Part shown: positions 10,090 to 22,359 of the stretch, piece by piece
How the letters are laid out: every line of letters begins with the position of its first letter
Numbering within the stretch: the first letter of the stretch is position 1
DNA from: Fallopia convolvulus
Lineage: Eukaryota; Streptophyta; Magnoliopsida; Caryophyllales; Polygonaceae
Assembly: GCA_964016875.1 (NCBI GenBank)
Contig: OZ024726.1
Coordinates: 31,299,503-31,363,502 of the forward strand
Length of the DNA: 64,000 bases
Direction: 5' to 3'
Program-made: the position numbers and the translations under genes
The notes under the pieces: generated by a model
Databases searched by the model: none
What the model saw: the letters and a program-made list of their open reading frames with translations, nothing else
What the model was told of the DNA's origin: nothing

Positions 10090-13000
10090 AAGAAGATTCT
10101 TCTGAAACGCCTCTGAAGGCCTATGTACCTGTTCCACCCTTTCCAGAAGCATTAAAAGAGACCCGGAAGCTGGAGAATGACAAGGAACTGTTTGAGACAT
10201 TCATCAAATGTGAGGTAAACATTCATTTACTCAATTTGATTAAAAGGATCCCTAGATATGCTAAGTTTTTGAAAGAATTGTGCACCATAAAAAGAACCCA
10301 AAAGCTTAAAGGGAAACGGAAAATCTCTGTGAGTGAACATGTGCATGTTGTGTTTCAAAAGCGCATGCCTCAGAAAAGTGGTGACCCTGGCATGTTCACT
10401 ATCCCTTGCATAATTGGTGAAACAAAAATTGACAAAGCTATGCTAGATCTAGGTGCTTCAATAAATGTGTTGCCTTACTCTGTGTATAAAATGCTTGAAT
10501 TGGGTCCTTTGCAAGAGACTAGTGTTGTGATACAACTAGCTGATAGATCTAATGTTTACCCCAGAGGGATAGTTGAAGATGTGCTTGTTATGGTTGATAC
10601 TTTGATATTTCCCGCTGATTTTTATGTTTTAGATTTGGACCATGATAAGCATGTTGCACCTATTCTGTTAGGTAGACCTTTTTTGAAAAAAGCTAAGACA
10701 AAAATTGATGTGTGTAGTGGTTCTTTGACCATGGAATTCGACGGGGAAATGGTAGAGTACAACATATACGATGCAATGAAATACCCTCCCGAAGATTCAT
10801 CTTTGTGCTCAATTGATGTTATAGAACCACTTGTTCAAGAATTCTTCAATATGCATGAATCTGAAGCTTTGAGATCCACCTTGGAAAATGCTATTATGAA
10901 TGATACTTCAGATTTTGGTTTAGAAACTAACTTGCAGGAAGTGGTGGCTGAGTTAAATGCTCACTAAGAGCGTCCACTTATGCCACCGGGCTCAAAGACC
11001 ATGCTACTAACTTTGCCAAGCGAGAAGCTTTGCCTTCTATTGTGCAAGCACCAGTGGTAGAATTCAAGCAACTTCAAGACCATCTTAAGTATGCTTTCCT
11101 AGGAGATGGGGATACTTTACCTATGATCATATCCAATAAGCTTACCAATGAACAAGAGGATAGGTTGGTGGCAATTTTGAAGGAGCATAAGTCCGCCATA
11201 GGATGGACCATTGCAGACATTAAAGGGATTAGTCCCTCAACATGCATGCATCAGATTCTATTGGAAAATGAAGCTACACCCTCTAGACAGCCCCAAAGAA
11301 GGTTGAATCCCCCAATGATGGAGGTGGTAAAGAAGGAGGTGCTCAAGCTCCTTCAGGTAGGTATGATCTTTCCAATTTTCGATAGCAAATGGGTCAGCCC
11401 AACTCAGGTTGTCGCTAAAAAAGGTGGCATCACAGTGGTTGAGAATCACAAGGTTGATCTAATTCCCGCTAGAGTTCAAACCGGGTGGCGAGTTTGTATT
11501 GATTATCGTAAGCTTAATGTAGTGACTCGGAAGGATCACTTCCCATTACCTTATATTGATCAAATATTGGAACGATTTGCCGGTCGTTCATTCTATTGTT
11601 TCTTGGATGGGTATTCTGGATATTTTCAAGTAGCCATAGCACCAGAGGATCAGGAGAAGACAACGTTCACTTGTCCTTTTGGCACCTTTGCTTACCGAAG
11701 GATGCCTTCTAGACTGTGCAACGCCCCAACTACATTCCAACGGTGTATGGTTAATATCTTTTCTGAGTACATAGAAAAATTCATTGAGGTATTTATGGAT
11801 TAATTTCACAGTCCATGGGAATGATTTTGATTCATGCTTAACTCACTTGACACTTGTACTTAAAAGATGTGAAGATACTAATCTTGTTCTTAATTCTCAA
11901 AAATGTCATTTTATGGTAGAACAAGGTATAGTATTAGGCCATGTAGTGTCTTCTAGGGGTATTGAGGTCGATAAGGCTAAGGTTGCATTATCCTACTAAT
12001 GTGCGTGAAGTGCGTTCTTTTTTAGGCCATGTAGGGTTTTACCGCAGGTTTATTAGAGACTTCTCAAAAATTGCCTCCCCTTATGTGAGTTGTTGAAGAA
12101 AGAAGCCATTTTGAGTTTGGTGAGGCTTGCAAGACGGCGTTTGATGAGCTAAAACTCCGCCTCACCACAACTACCATTATCCAAGCCCTAGATTGGTCTC
12201 TTCCCTTTGAGATCATGTGTGATGCTAGTGATTATGCAGTGGGGGCTGTTTTGGGACAAAAGAAGGAAAGGGCATCTCACGTCATTCACTATGCCTCTAT
12301 GACATTGAATGAGGCCCAGAGGAACTACTACACCACGGAGAAGGAGCTCTTGGCAGTTGTGTTTGCATTGGAGAAATTTCGCTCTTACTTGCTGGGAACA
12401 AAAGTGATTGTATACACAAACCATGCAGCACTCCGCTATCTGTTGACGAAGAAGGAGGCCAAGCCCATATTAATCAGGTGGATCTTGTTGTTGAGTGAGT
12501 TCAACATTGAGATCAAGGATAAAAAAGGGGCTGAAAATGTGGTTGCTGATCATTTGAGTCGCCAGGTGAAGGAAGAACAAAGTAACCCAAAGAGTTCACC
12601 CATTCAGGAGAAATTTCCGGATGATAACTTGTTTGTTATTAAGGTTGTAAAACCTTGGTATGTGCACTTGGTAAATTACCTGGTTATGGGTGAGTTTCCA
12701 CCAACGTTCACAAAAGCTCAAAAGGACAAGTCAAGAAGTGAAGCAAGGTACTACATCTGGGATGATCCATATTTATGGAAGCACTGCGCTGATCAGGTAA
12801 TCCGACGATGTATCACGGATAATGAGGTAACTTCTATCTTGACCTTTTGTCATAATTATGCATGTTGGGGGCATTTTAGTTCTAACAAAACAGCTAGGAA
12901 GGTATTGGATGCAGGATTTTACTGGCCTAGCATTTTTAGGGATGCTCATGGTTTTTGTAAATCCTGTGACCGATGTCAATGGGTTGGGAATATGTCCCAA

Positions 13001-13643
13001 AAGAATGAGATGCCTCAATCTCCTATGGTTTTTTGTGAAATTTTTGACGTCTGGGGCATGACTTTATGGGTCCATTTCCTAATTCATTTGGGAATTATTA
13101 TATCTTGCTTGCGGTGGACTACATTTCCAAATGGGTGAAAGCGAAGGCCACCAGGACTGACGATTCTAAAGTGGTGACAAATTTCTTGAAGACCAACATA
13201 TTTACTAGATTTGGAGTCCCTAGAGCTTTAATTAGTGACTATGGATCTCACTTCTGTAATAGGATGGTGAGTGCATTATTGAAAAAATATCATAACACAA
13301 AGGGTCTCAACAGCATATCACCCTCAGACAAATGGACAAGCAGAGGTGTCCAACAGAGAGATTAAGTCTATCTTGGAGAAGACTGTGGCACCAAACAGAA
13401 AAGACTGGAGTGTTAGGTTGGATGATGCACTATGGACGTACATGACTGCTTATAAAACACCAATTTGAATGTCACCATTTCGTTTGGTGTTTGGTAAAGC
13501 AAGTCACCAACCGGTGGAATTTCAACACAAGGCATATTGGGCGGTTAAAAAGTGCAAAATGCAGGCAAATGAGGTGGGTGAATTCAGGAAACTTCAACTC
13601 CAAGAATTGGAAGAGATTAGGCTTGAGTCTTATGACAATGCAA
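10090..13643 (+). pseudogene. pol: Athila pol: protease, reverse transcriptase, RNase H, integrase (3' end cut off)
   Basis: Domains in order are: protease (10236-10967) with the Athila-type MLDLGASINVLPYSVY site and LLGRPFL; reverse transcriptase (11030-11803 and on to 11999) with KWVSPTQVVAKKGG, WRVCIDYRKLN and FTCPFGTFAYRRMPS; RNase H (12215-12570) with CDASDYAVGAVLGQK and VVADHLSRQ; the integrase zinc region near 12850-12990 (HFSSNKTARK..., CKSCDRCQ); and the integrase core (13066-13640) with ALISDYGSHF and GQAEVSNREIKS across frames. Frameshifts lie near 11803, 12000, 12110, 13060 and 13300, and there are stops such as the TGA at 13466-13468. In RT the expected YMDD-like block reads VFMD and is then interrupted. 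The gene is split at 13643 by the reverse element, and its remainder is not found on the other side. Confidence 0.85.
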
Positions 13644-15158
13644 TGACGAGCACTTTTATGTCGCTGTAAAAGCACTGTCAAAGAAATATCCTAACTTTCG
13701 AACTTAAGTATAGTGGAAGCAAGGGTCGAACCCACAAAGACTCAGATTACTTGTATTTAAATAATATTACTAAGTGAAAGGGGGATTTTTATGGTTTCAA
13801 GCTAACAATCTAAGTAAATAAAACAAAGTAAGCAAAACAATTAAAGATTCAAATATAGAGAAAAGCGTCCAACTAGTTTCGTATCCATTGCATACATAAG
13901 TTTTGAACATTGATTATTCTTATTTCGATTTCCCTTGACTAATCTATTGTGAATTTATGAAATTCAAGCTTAAAGTGGTTATTAATATACACCGTCTTTA
14001 ACAACCTTTTAATCAATTAACCTAGAAATCCTTCTATGTCAAGTTGATCATGCAATTAAGTTTAAAGCATTCAATAGAAACATAGTTCATGAATTCCACC
14101 GTCTATTCATGAAGTTTTGTGATTAAATTCTCCGCCTTTGATTAATCTTATTCCCCCGTCTATAAGTTTAATCAAAGGATTCATCCATGAATAACCAAAT
14201 TCCATCGTCTATTTAATTATTCTAGTTGTAATTCAACCTAGAAATAGAATAGGTGATCAAGCTATTATAATCCTAAGCGAATTTAATCAATCAAGCACGG
14301 AGAGATTCAATCTAGTCAAGGCAAATAGAAATAATTCAAATCTCACAAACAATCATGCATACAATTTCAACTAACTAGTTGGTCATGGGAAAATTAGCTA
14401 GAATAAGACATTAAAGAAGAATCAAACTTACAAGAGTTAAATCTCTCTTCTATGTTGTGAAACAAGGGTTTTGTCTCCCACAAATCTCTTAATTGAAATA
14501 ACTTAGAACCAAGAACAATAGATATGGCATCCAAAGAAACCCTAAGAAAAGTATTTATATGATATCAAAAACATCCAAAAATACTAATAAACTCGGCCCA
14601 AGTCAGCGTCGTACAAATGCGCTAAAGCGCGGTTTGGATCCCCAAAGCGTGGTCGTGCTCTGCCTACTCTGCCCGCGCTCCGGCGTCAACAACTCTAGTG
14701 ATAATTCAAAGGCTATTATGACCCCTTTCGATTTTGAATTTGGACTCGGAGTAAAATACGAGTTGTAGCTCTTCGAGTTAACTTTCTAGTGATACCAAAT
14801 TCAGCTCCATCCGACCACTGTAGCTCCCAAACCAAGCATTGCAAGATAGATGTGTCAAAACAAGACTCCAATGCATAGCCCGGGTTCAAGCGTTTTTTAT
14901 CCCTCAAGCTCTTGGGCCTTAGCTCTTCCCATCTTCACTTGTATCACTCTAAATTTCATCAAACTCCACCACAATCATCTAAGATCCATCCCATCCATGC
15001 TTGTTTACCTAAAGATCTGCAAAACCGAACAAAACAAGCGCAACTACCTGAAAACACAAGATCCTAGAAACTAAACTAAAACCAACTAAAACTAACTAAA
15101 ACTTATGGAAAACCAACATAAAACATGCATCTAAACTACACCTATATGCAAGCTATCA
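13644..15158 (-). repeat. 3' LTR of reverse-oriented non-autonomous Athila-family element
   Basis: Read on the minus strand, this 1,515-bp LTR starts TGATAGCTTGCATATAGG at 15158 and ends GTGCTCGTCA at 13644. Its last ~490 bp are duplicated at 17832-18330 at about 97 percent identity by eye (around 15 differences). Its first 40 bp equal the start of the plus-strand Athila LTR at 7026, so the two elements belong to one family. It sits inside the Athila integrase coding sequence, which dates it as the later insertion. Confidence 0.85.
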
Positions 15159-17141
15159 AATTCCCTGATGCTTGAACCTTGCTTGTCCTCAAGCAAGACA
15201 TAAAATCAATCACACCACAAACAAGCAAGCCATGACTTCCATTCATTTTCAATAAGCTCAAACTTAACCATGAGATCGTTCCATACATTCAATGAAAGCT
15301 TCAAACCAAGCTATTAATCCATTCTAACCCTCACCAAGGTATATGTGTTTGCACTCAACGCTCAAGTGTTTAAAAGGGTAAGTGTTTTCGCTCAAAAATC
15401 ATCTTTGAATGACAACTACCATATGCTTGCATCAGTGTACTAAATCTCCACCACGGATGTTCAAATGCAAAACGTAAATAATGAGGTCTTTTTCAAGGTT
15501 GTAATGGGGCCAAGGTATAGACAAGTGGGTGGGGATCATTATATGGCCATGTGGTGCTAAATCCAGGAACTAGAATCAATTAAAACCCAAATTACATTAA
15601 CACTCACTCTCAAAACATCTTCCCAACTTGCTCTTCCCTTTCTTCCATTACTTACTTTCAACACTTCTTCTTCTTTCTTTTGCTCATATTTGGATTTTCT
15701 TTCCACAATCCAATTGAGATCCATGCTTTCTCATTCTTCTCTCACAAGAACACTTTGCAATTTATACATAAAAATCATCTCAAACAACCATTCATACCAA
15801 ACTTTCCCTTAAAGGATTTTCAATGAACATTCCCAACATCCTTAATTTTTTTTTCTATTTGCACATTCTTCTCAATTACACCTTTTCAAACTTCCTTACC
15901 AACCCCAAAGTACATTATATAACCCACAAAATTCCCTAGTCAAATCCTAATTCCCGGATAAGGGTCAAGCTTATTCGGCTAGAAATATTTTTTGTGGAGC
16001 TAATAAATCAAGGCTATGGCTCAAAACAATGGGGCTACAAAAACAAAGGTATAATGTAGGGTAGATATGGATATAAATGAGCTAAAGAAAATTTGCCTCA
16101 ATCACTTTACGTCATGCATTAAAATCATATAATGTGGCCTCGAAAAAGAATCTAAAAGCAAGTTCTAGAGTTTAAGCAATCAAGGAGATGTACTCAAGAA
16201 TTTCATGCAAATAGCATATAAAGGCTCAAAAGATCTCACAAGGCTACAATTGCTTAGAGCTTCATAAATAACTCAAATTCTCACTTTCATGTATACTCCT
16301 TCATAATTAAGCAATTCTTATTTCAGAACTTTCATCAATAACTAACAAGTCATGGGATATGAAATCATGCTCACTCAATAAACAAGTGGTTCCAAGGGGA
16401 AAAAATGAATCCTACAATGCAAACAAAACCCTTTTTTAAAAATTTTCTGAATTTTTCAAATTTTTAATCAATACATAACAATAAAATAAACATGCAAATG
16501 CAACTACATGAACTATATACAACTAAGAACTTATGACAAAATAAAGAGTCCTCTTCCCCCATGCTTAAACTTTACTTTGTCCCCAAAGTAAAAGAAAAGA
16601 TAAGAGAAAAAGAAAATTAACCTCATCATCAGAGCTTGAAACACTCAAGAATCTACTCCTCATGCGATGGTTGCGTTATCCCGGGTATGGATATGCAGAA
16701 TTTCGAAATCCGAGATATGAGCGCAAGGGCGTCTTGGATTCATCGGATCGCGTGTACCTGTTTCCCGACTTTACCTAAAACTAAGAACAAAACGAACCAA
16801 ACCAAAACAAAAACCGAACAAAAACAAACCGAAAACAAAACTTATTCTAGAAAACAAAGAAAAACTAAACTTAAAGCTTAGGTTGCCTCCCTAGAAGCGC
16901 TTATTTAACGTCATTAGCTTGACATTTAGCATGATTTGACAAGATTGGACATCGCCAATGCCCTTAACAACCTGTCCAAAGCCTGTGAACACATCTCACA
17001 AGAAGATAAGTAGCACAAGGATAAATTTAAATTGAATAACCCATTTAAAAACCGCTTCAACTTATCAAACTTGTGAGACCAATTTTCATGAAATGGCGTA
17101 TGCTTAAAAAAATTCAACACAAGTGGTGATTTCAGAAAATA
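15159..17141 (-). other. Internal non-coding part of the reverse element
   Basis: No retroelement protein domain is visible on either strand. Two minus-strand purine-rich 3'-end signals are present. One is AAGCATGGGGGAAGAGG at about 16548-16564, preceded by GGGGACAAAGTAAAG. The other ends CATCAGGGAATT directly before the LTR start at 15158 and is preceded by GAGGACAAGCAAGG. The second is the polypurine tract by position. The presence of both suggests an internal rearrangement. The remainder is AT-rich with a CT-rich patch at 15600-15760. Confidence 0.5.
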
Positions 17142-17720
17142 CTAACGGTATGGGTCAAAGTACTTGTCACCATCACCACTTTCCTCAAAGATGAATTGTG
17201 AGTATTCTCTAGTACCAACCTTAAACTCACTTGGTTCTATAGGCTTCTCCATGTCAAAAGGGATTGAACTTGGCTCCTTGGTGCTCTCTTCAAGTTGAAT
17301 AATAGGAATAAAGTCATAACTGACAATAAAGTCATCCTCATAACCCAACTCAACTCTAGTGGATTCCTCCTCAACTTGCACTTGGGTGTCTAACTCAAGG
17401 GCATTTGATTCCAATGCAACCTCTCCCATCAATGGATATGGAATTGGTGGAGATAATTGGACTAGCATACATTGATGGCTCATGTACCAAAAGAAGTCCC
17501 AACACTCTTCTGGTCCCATACACCAAAGCTTATAATAGCTCATGTACTCTGCGAGCCCTCGAGTCTGAGAATTCAAACCGTCTAGGATGCATTTACATAA
17601 TTCTCTCTCACATGGATAATAACCCAGCAAAGTACCATATTCATGAATCTTTTGTTGTAGTCTAGCAAAATACTCATGAAAATATTCATCCTATAGTTGT
17701 CTACATGCAAACATAGCCAT
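17142..17720 (-). pseudogene. Single ORF of the reverse element (unknown, non-domain protein)
   Basis: An ATG at 17720 lies about 90 bp downstream of the primer site. The frame continues to a stop at 17142, interrupted only by one TAG (17691-17693). The protein would be about 190 residues: an aromatic, Cys-containing N-terminal half (YFARLQQKIHEYGTLLGYYP, ECWDFFWYMSHQC) followed by an acidic half rich in Glu/Asp (EEESTRVELGYEDDFIVSYD). I recognise no gag, protease, RT or integrase motif. It fits the short unique ORFs of large retrotransposon derivatives that depend on other elements to move. Its function is unknown. Confidence 0.6.
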
Positions 17721-17809
17721 GGATCAGTAGCACGGGTGTTATGAACCGTAAGATAGGTTCACAACACCAAAAAATAGTAATACTAAGTAAACACAAAGAA
17801 ATAGCCGAG

Positions 17810-17825
17810 TCCCCGGCAACGGCGC
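17810..17825 (-). other. Primer binding site, tRNA-Asp (reverse element)
   Basis: On the minus strand the site reads GCGCCGTTGCCGGGGA, 16 of the 18 positions seen at 8386-8403. The two bases next to the LTR no longer match CCA. It lies just inside the LTR border at 17832 and confirms the minus orientation. Confidence 0.8.
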
Positions 17826-17831
17826 AAAATT

Positions 17832-18330
17832 TGACTAGCACTTTTATGTCGTTGTAAAAGCACTGTCAAAGAAATATCCTAACTTCCGAACCTAAGTATA
17901 GTGGAAGCAAGGGTCGAACCCACAAGGACTCAGATTACTTGTATTTAAATAATATTACTAAGTGAAAGGGGGATTTTTATGGTTTCAATCTAACAATCTA
18001 AGTAAATAAAACAAAGTAAACAAAACAATTAAAGATACAAATATAGAGAAAAGCGTCCAACTAGTTTCGTATCCATTGCATACATGAGTTTTGATCATTG
18101 ATTATTCTAATTTCGATTTCCCTTGACTAATCTATTGTGAATTTATGAAATTCAATCTTAAAGAGGTTATTAATATACATCGTCTTTAACAACCTTTTAA
18201 TCAATTAACCTAGAAAACCTTCTATGTCAAGTTGATCATGCAATTAAGTTTAAAGCATTCAATAGAAACATAGTTCATGAATTCCACCGTCTATTCATGA
18301 AGTTTTGTGATTAAATTCTCCGCCTTTGAT
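17832..18330 (-). repeat. Truncated 5' LTR of the reverse element
   Basis: This segment is collinear with 13644-14145, from TGACTAGCAC through CCGCCTTTGAT. Homology stops abruptly at 18330, where unrelated sequence (the Tat-like extra gene) begins. About 1 kb of LTR and all of the downstream Athila pol are therefore missing, which implies a deletion or recombination at this junction. Confidence 0.8.
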
Positions 18331-20640
18331 GACGAGAGACTTCTGCAGGAGTCCTTGTCTTAAAGCCTTTAGCCTGAAGCATCCAACCGTCCCGAAACAC
18401 CTGCACACAGAGAAAGGACACAACCAAGTAAAATACGCAAGAAATATAACGCATGCATGCACGAATAAAACCTACTATCTCTTCCCCAAGAAGAGGCTTC
18501 GTCCGTGTAAATGGACAAACATTGTTTTCGGCCCGTAGATGGCCCGTACACCCCAAAGGAAATTTTGTTCAAACAAAACCATCACAAAAATAAAATTACA
18601 AGGGCATGCGGCCCTAATATTCATCCTTGTTTGAGACGTCCTTCGGCTGCTCCATCTCGCTCGCTGGAAGCCCGTCTAACCCCTTGCCATGATCGGATCC
18701 TACGTCAGTGCTCGGGCCACGATCATTACTATCCTACTCCGCATCAAGAGAAGCAAAAAGCTCATCGCCAGGAGCCGGCTGATCGGGGGATAGCAGTCAT
18801 GGAAGGTCGCAATTTCAGCGTCCAGATCCCACTTAGAATGCTGACCAGCCGCGAAGTGCTTGATCATTTCCACCCTCAACATCATTGAATAATATTATAA
18901 TAGGCACCGATCTCGCCAGCTTCCTTAAGAATCCTTCTGTTCACAGCCTCGAGCTCGACAATTTTGGATCGATCCGAGGCGGCTTGGGAAGAATGACGCT
19001 TGACCGCTTTAGTGAGTTTCGCGAGCTTTCCTGTATCCTTCTTCTGACGTTCGACCGCAAGAGCTACTTCTCTCTCCAAGGAAGCCTTCTCAGCATCCCA
19101 CTTGGCCTGATGTTCCTTTAAATTCTGGTCCTCCTTGTCAGCAGCATCCGCTACCCAGAGAATGCCTTGCAAGGCCTATACACCAAAGAAAGACATCATC
19201 CGCGACAAGGTATATACAAAAAAAGGAAGGAAAGAAAAGAGAAGGAGGAGTGTATGTGAAAATAGAAGAAGAGCAGCTAGGTGAAAGCAAACGCAAACCT
19301 TCCAGACCGACAGGCCGGCATCCCTGACCAGAGCAGGGGTAGGAACTTCCAAGCGAGGTTTCTTAGAACCATGAGCGCCGCAAAGTTTCTGCCACAGATC
19401 CGAAGGAGCCTTCACTTCTAGATCGATGACTTCCGTGGCACCAGGCGATGACCTCTTGACGGGGGTTATCTTCGCTGCAGCTTCAATCTTCACTTTGGGA
19501 TCTAAAGGAGGCCTCTTGTCGCTCGATCGCAGTTTGCGTTGGATCATGGCTGCAGTAGAGAAGTTCCTCCATAGAGAAGAGGAAGCTTCCGAGGGAGAGA
19601 TAACAATTAAAGCGGATATTTGGAATAATTAAACATTCAGTCGTCAAGGGAGGATACATACTAGAAAGACTTTTCAAAAGTTTTGTGGCCACAACAACAA
19701 CTTTCTCTGACGCAGGAACGTTATCTTCGATCGTCTTCTGTGAATCCCCAGACTTTGCATCATCTTCCCCGTCCGATGGGTCCTCAGAAACAGCTGTAGT
19801 CTTGTTACTGGATTCACCTTCAAGCAATTGCTCCACAGACTTCCGATATGTCCTCCTGGCCTCTGGAAGAGCAAAAAGCGTTTTGCATGCCTCCGATTCC
19901 AGAACATGGGTATCCAAGTTCGATGGGATTGCATACACAAAGATCGCCCCAAATGGGAAAATCAGTCAGAAAGATGAATATTGGCAGAACCATATCGGGA
20001 CTAGGGTTAGAGACACTTACTCTTGGAAGTCCATGAGTCGAAGAACGACGCTTGGAATGTTGCACCCAGCGTAGACTTCTCTACAAAGAAGAAGCGGGAA
20101 GCCCAATCTTTGTCATTCACTTTCGACTTTGGAATCAGGGGGTTCTTGGCATCCTTCGCATGGAGAGTGAAACGACCTGCCCTGAGAGGACAAACCCGAT
20201 AGGCACACAACAAGTCTTGCACCAAGAATTCAATCCTTTCTTCTAAGCAGATTTCACTTATCTGGTACAGAATCTTCCATACCGATGGCATCAACTGCGC
20301 AGAGAAGCTTTAAGGGACATCAAAAAGTTTAGGATCAGAGAGGAAAAAGGGAAGAAGGCCCCCAGAGTGAAGGGATACTCTAGAAAGCAAATCCACCCCT
20401 CTTTAACCCAATCCACGACTTCACGTGTGGGGCAGTAAAAATTGGTACCAGTTGGGAAACCATGGGTCTGAATTATTTTCTCTACTTCTTCGGGAGACAT
20501 GGAGCAAGGACGACAAGCGTGAGGCTCGAGGGAGTTGGAAGACTCAAAACCCATATCTGTTGCTCCAATTTTGGCCATGGATAAAGCGCAAGGGGAAATA
20601 GGGCAGAGAAAGAAGGAAACAATCAAGGAGACGAAGAGAA
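18331..20640 (-). pseudogene. Antisense extra gene of a Tat-like element (putative gypsy-type transposon family)
   Basis: The minus-strand blocks are: 20578-20291 (MAKIGATDMGFESSN..., VKEGWICFLEYPFTLGAFFP), 20294-20007 (MPSVWKILYQI, LHAKDAKNPLIPKSKVND), 19938-19483 (acidic, Ser-rich), 19547-19320 and 19172-18882 (a long coiled coil, DQNLKEHQAKWDAEKASLER). The EGW.CF.EYPFTLG...PF signature is that of the plant 'putative gypsy type transposon' family (Transposase_28). Such genes occur as extra antisense ORFs between integrase and the 3' LTR in Tat elements, which matches the LTR start at 20843. Frame changes between blocks may be introns or decay. The function in the retroelement is not known. 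Confidence 0.65.
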
Positions 20641-20694
20641 AAGATGAGAGGCAAGGAGAGATTAATGCGTATCTTCGAGAGATCTGAACCTGCC

Positions 20695-20702
20695 TATTTA
20701 AA
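20695..20702 (-). promoter_or_regulatory. TATA-like box for the antisense gene
   Basis: The minus strand reads TTTAAATA (inside GGCTTTAAATAGGCAGG), about 117 bp upstream of the ATG at 20578. Spacing and context are right for a plant core promoter, so the gene may have its own promoter rather than use the LTR. Confidence 0.45.
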
Positions 20703-20842
20703 GCCTGGTTGATTTGACCCCTCGTTTCCCCGAGGATGATCAGACGGTTAGGGTAAATCCACGTGTACGCGCCGACCGTAGTTCACGTGGAAAATCCGAT
20801 CAAAATCCCGCCTAAAGGATTTGGATCAGGATTTGGGGGTAT

Positions 20843-22359
20843 TGTTAGGCCCAAAAAATGATTTGGCCCATTCGAAGACATAAACCCAAGATCAAGCGAC
20901 AAACCGTAGGAGAACATGAAAGCAGAAGTCTTTGGGAGCGAGAGGAAGTCAGCAGTCACCAAGATGAAGGAAGAAAGCTTCCGTCACGAGGAAGAGGTGC
21001 ACGCTCAAACGACAACCGTCGCGGCGGTTCCCTCTTTCGATATATGCGGGGAGTGGATAGCAGTTGGAGATATGCCCTATGAACTCGGAAATCGTGGGAC
21101 GTGGGAGAGGAACATTAGGTTGAGGAGATATATGATAGGTTTTACGATTTATTGTAGGACACACACTGGACCAGAACGGATTTATCAAAAAGAGAGCTTT
21201 TGTATTCCGATTTCTCTGATTCCAGTTTTTCCTGAGTATTATCTCGTCCCTCGATTCGATCGTGCCCCAATCTATGGAAGAAGTTTGCTTGTCAAATTTT
21301 TGTCCAAAACATAGTCTCCCGTGTTGGATTTGGACGAGATCCTCTTGATTTATTTGTTTCCAAAAAATCTCTTAGCCTAGTTATCTATCTTATGAGATCT
21401 TTGGATTGGAGAACAAGTGGATATTGTAATTTTCTCTCTCTCTCTTAGAACCCTAGTTGGAGATTTGAAGACTCTTGTTTGATTTTGAGTTTAGATTTGC
21501 TGGATTTTAATCAAGTTTGCTTGTTTCTTCAATTTGATATGTTTATTCTGATTATTGAATTGATTTCTTCTTTCTCCATGTCTAGCTAAACTCTAAATTC
21601 TATGATTGGGGTGAACCCAATGATGTGTAGCTAGAGTAATCCATAAAATTGCACAATCTATTGTTTGAAGCTTTGTTTGATTCAATCCTAGATGCTTTAT
21701 GCCTTAGTAACTTTTGTGAAAGGGAACTTGCCAAAGTTTGAGACTGAAAGGTAATAACTTTGATAAATAGTCAAATAGGAAATTGAGACTGAAAGGTACG
21801 TTTTCCTGTTGGAACCCTACGATTTGAACCCGAGTTTTCTCTATTATGAAAGTATTTTGAATTCTCTTGTGGAATAACAGTTGTCATATAAACCTTAAGG
21901 TTAGGTTGATTTAGCAAGTCGCGAAAGTGGATGTTGATTCAATTTAATCTTAAATTCTAAGTGCTTAAAGGTCTAGATTTTAATTTGCAAGTCACGAAAG
22001 TGGATATTTAATTGAGTCTAGATATCTCTGTTAACATTCGAAAGAAAATAGTGGATACATTAGACAATTGCCTTCAAACAAAGTCAGGGTTAAGATTTTG
22101 CAATCATCTTTTATAGTCTACCGAAGCATTGTTGTGTGGATCCTTGATCTTAGAAGCTTTTCTCCCATTGATTTTCTCATAATTACTTGTTTGCTTGCTT
22201 ATAGTTAGTTTGATAGTCATAATCACACCTCAATATTTTCTTAATTTTTACGACGTAGTCTACTGATTTGAATACAATTGATACTACTTAGTTCCAGAGT
22301 TCGACACCTTGGTATTACAACCGATCTCGTACACTTGCGGGGAAGGATTTGGCCTATCA
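20843..22359 (+). repeat. 3' LTR of the Tat-like element
   Basis: A purine-rich tract, GGATCAGGATTTGGGGGTAT (20823-20842), is followed at 20843 by TGTTAGGCCC. The sequence runs to about 22359 and ends with a GTTCGACACCTTGG...CACTTGCGGGG block and CCTATCA, which is typical of gypsy LTR ends. No primer site follows, in keeping with a 3' LTR. The exact right border could be 22359 or 22362. No 5' LTR or pol of this element is in the window. Confidence 0.6.
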
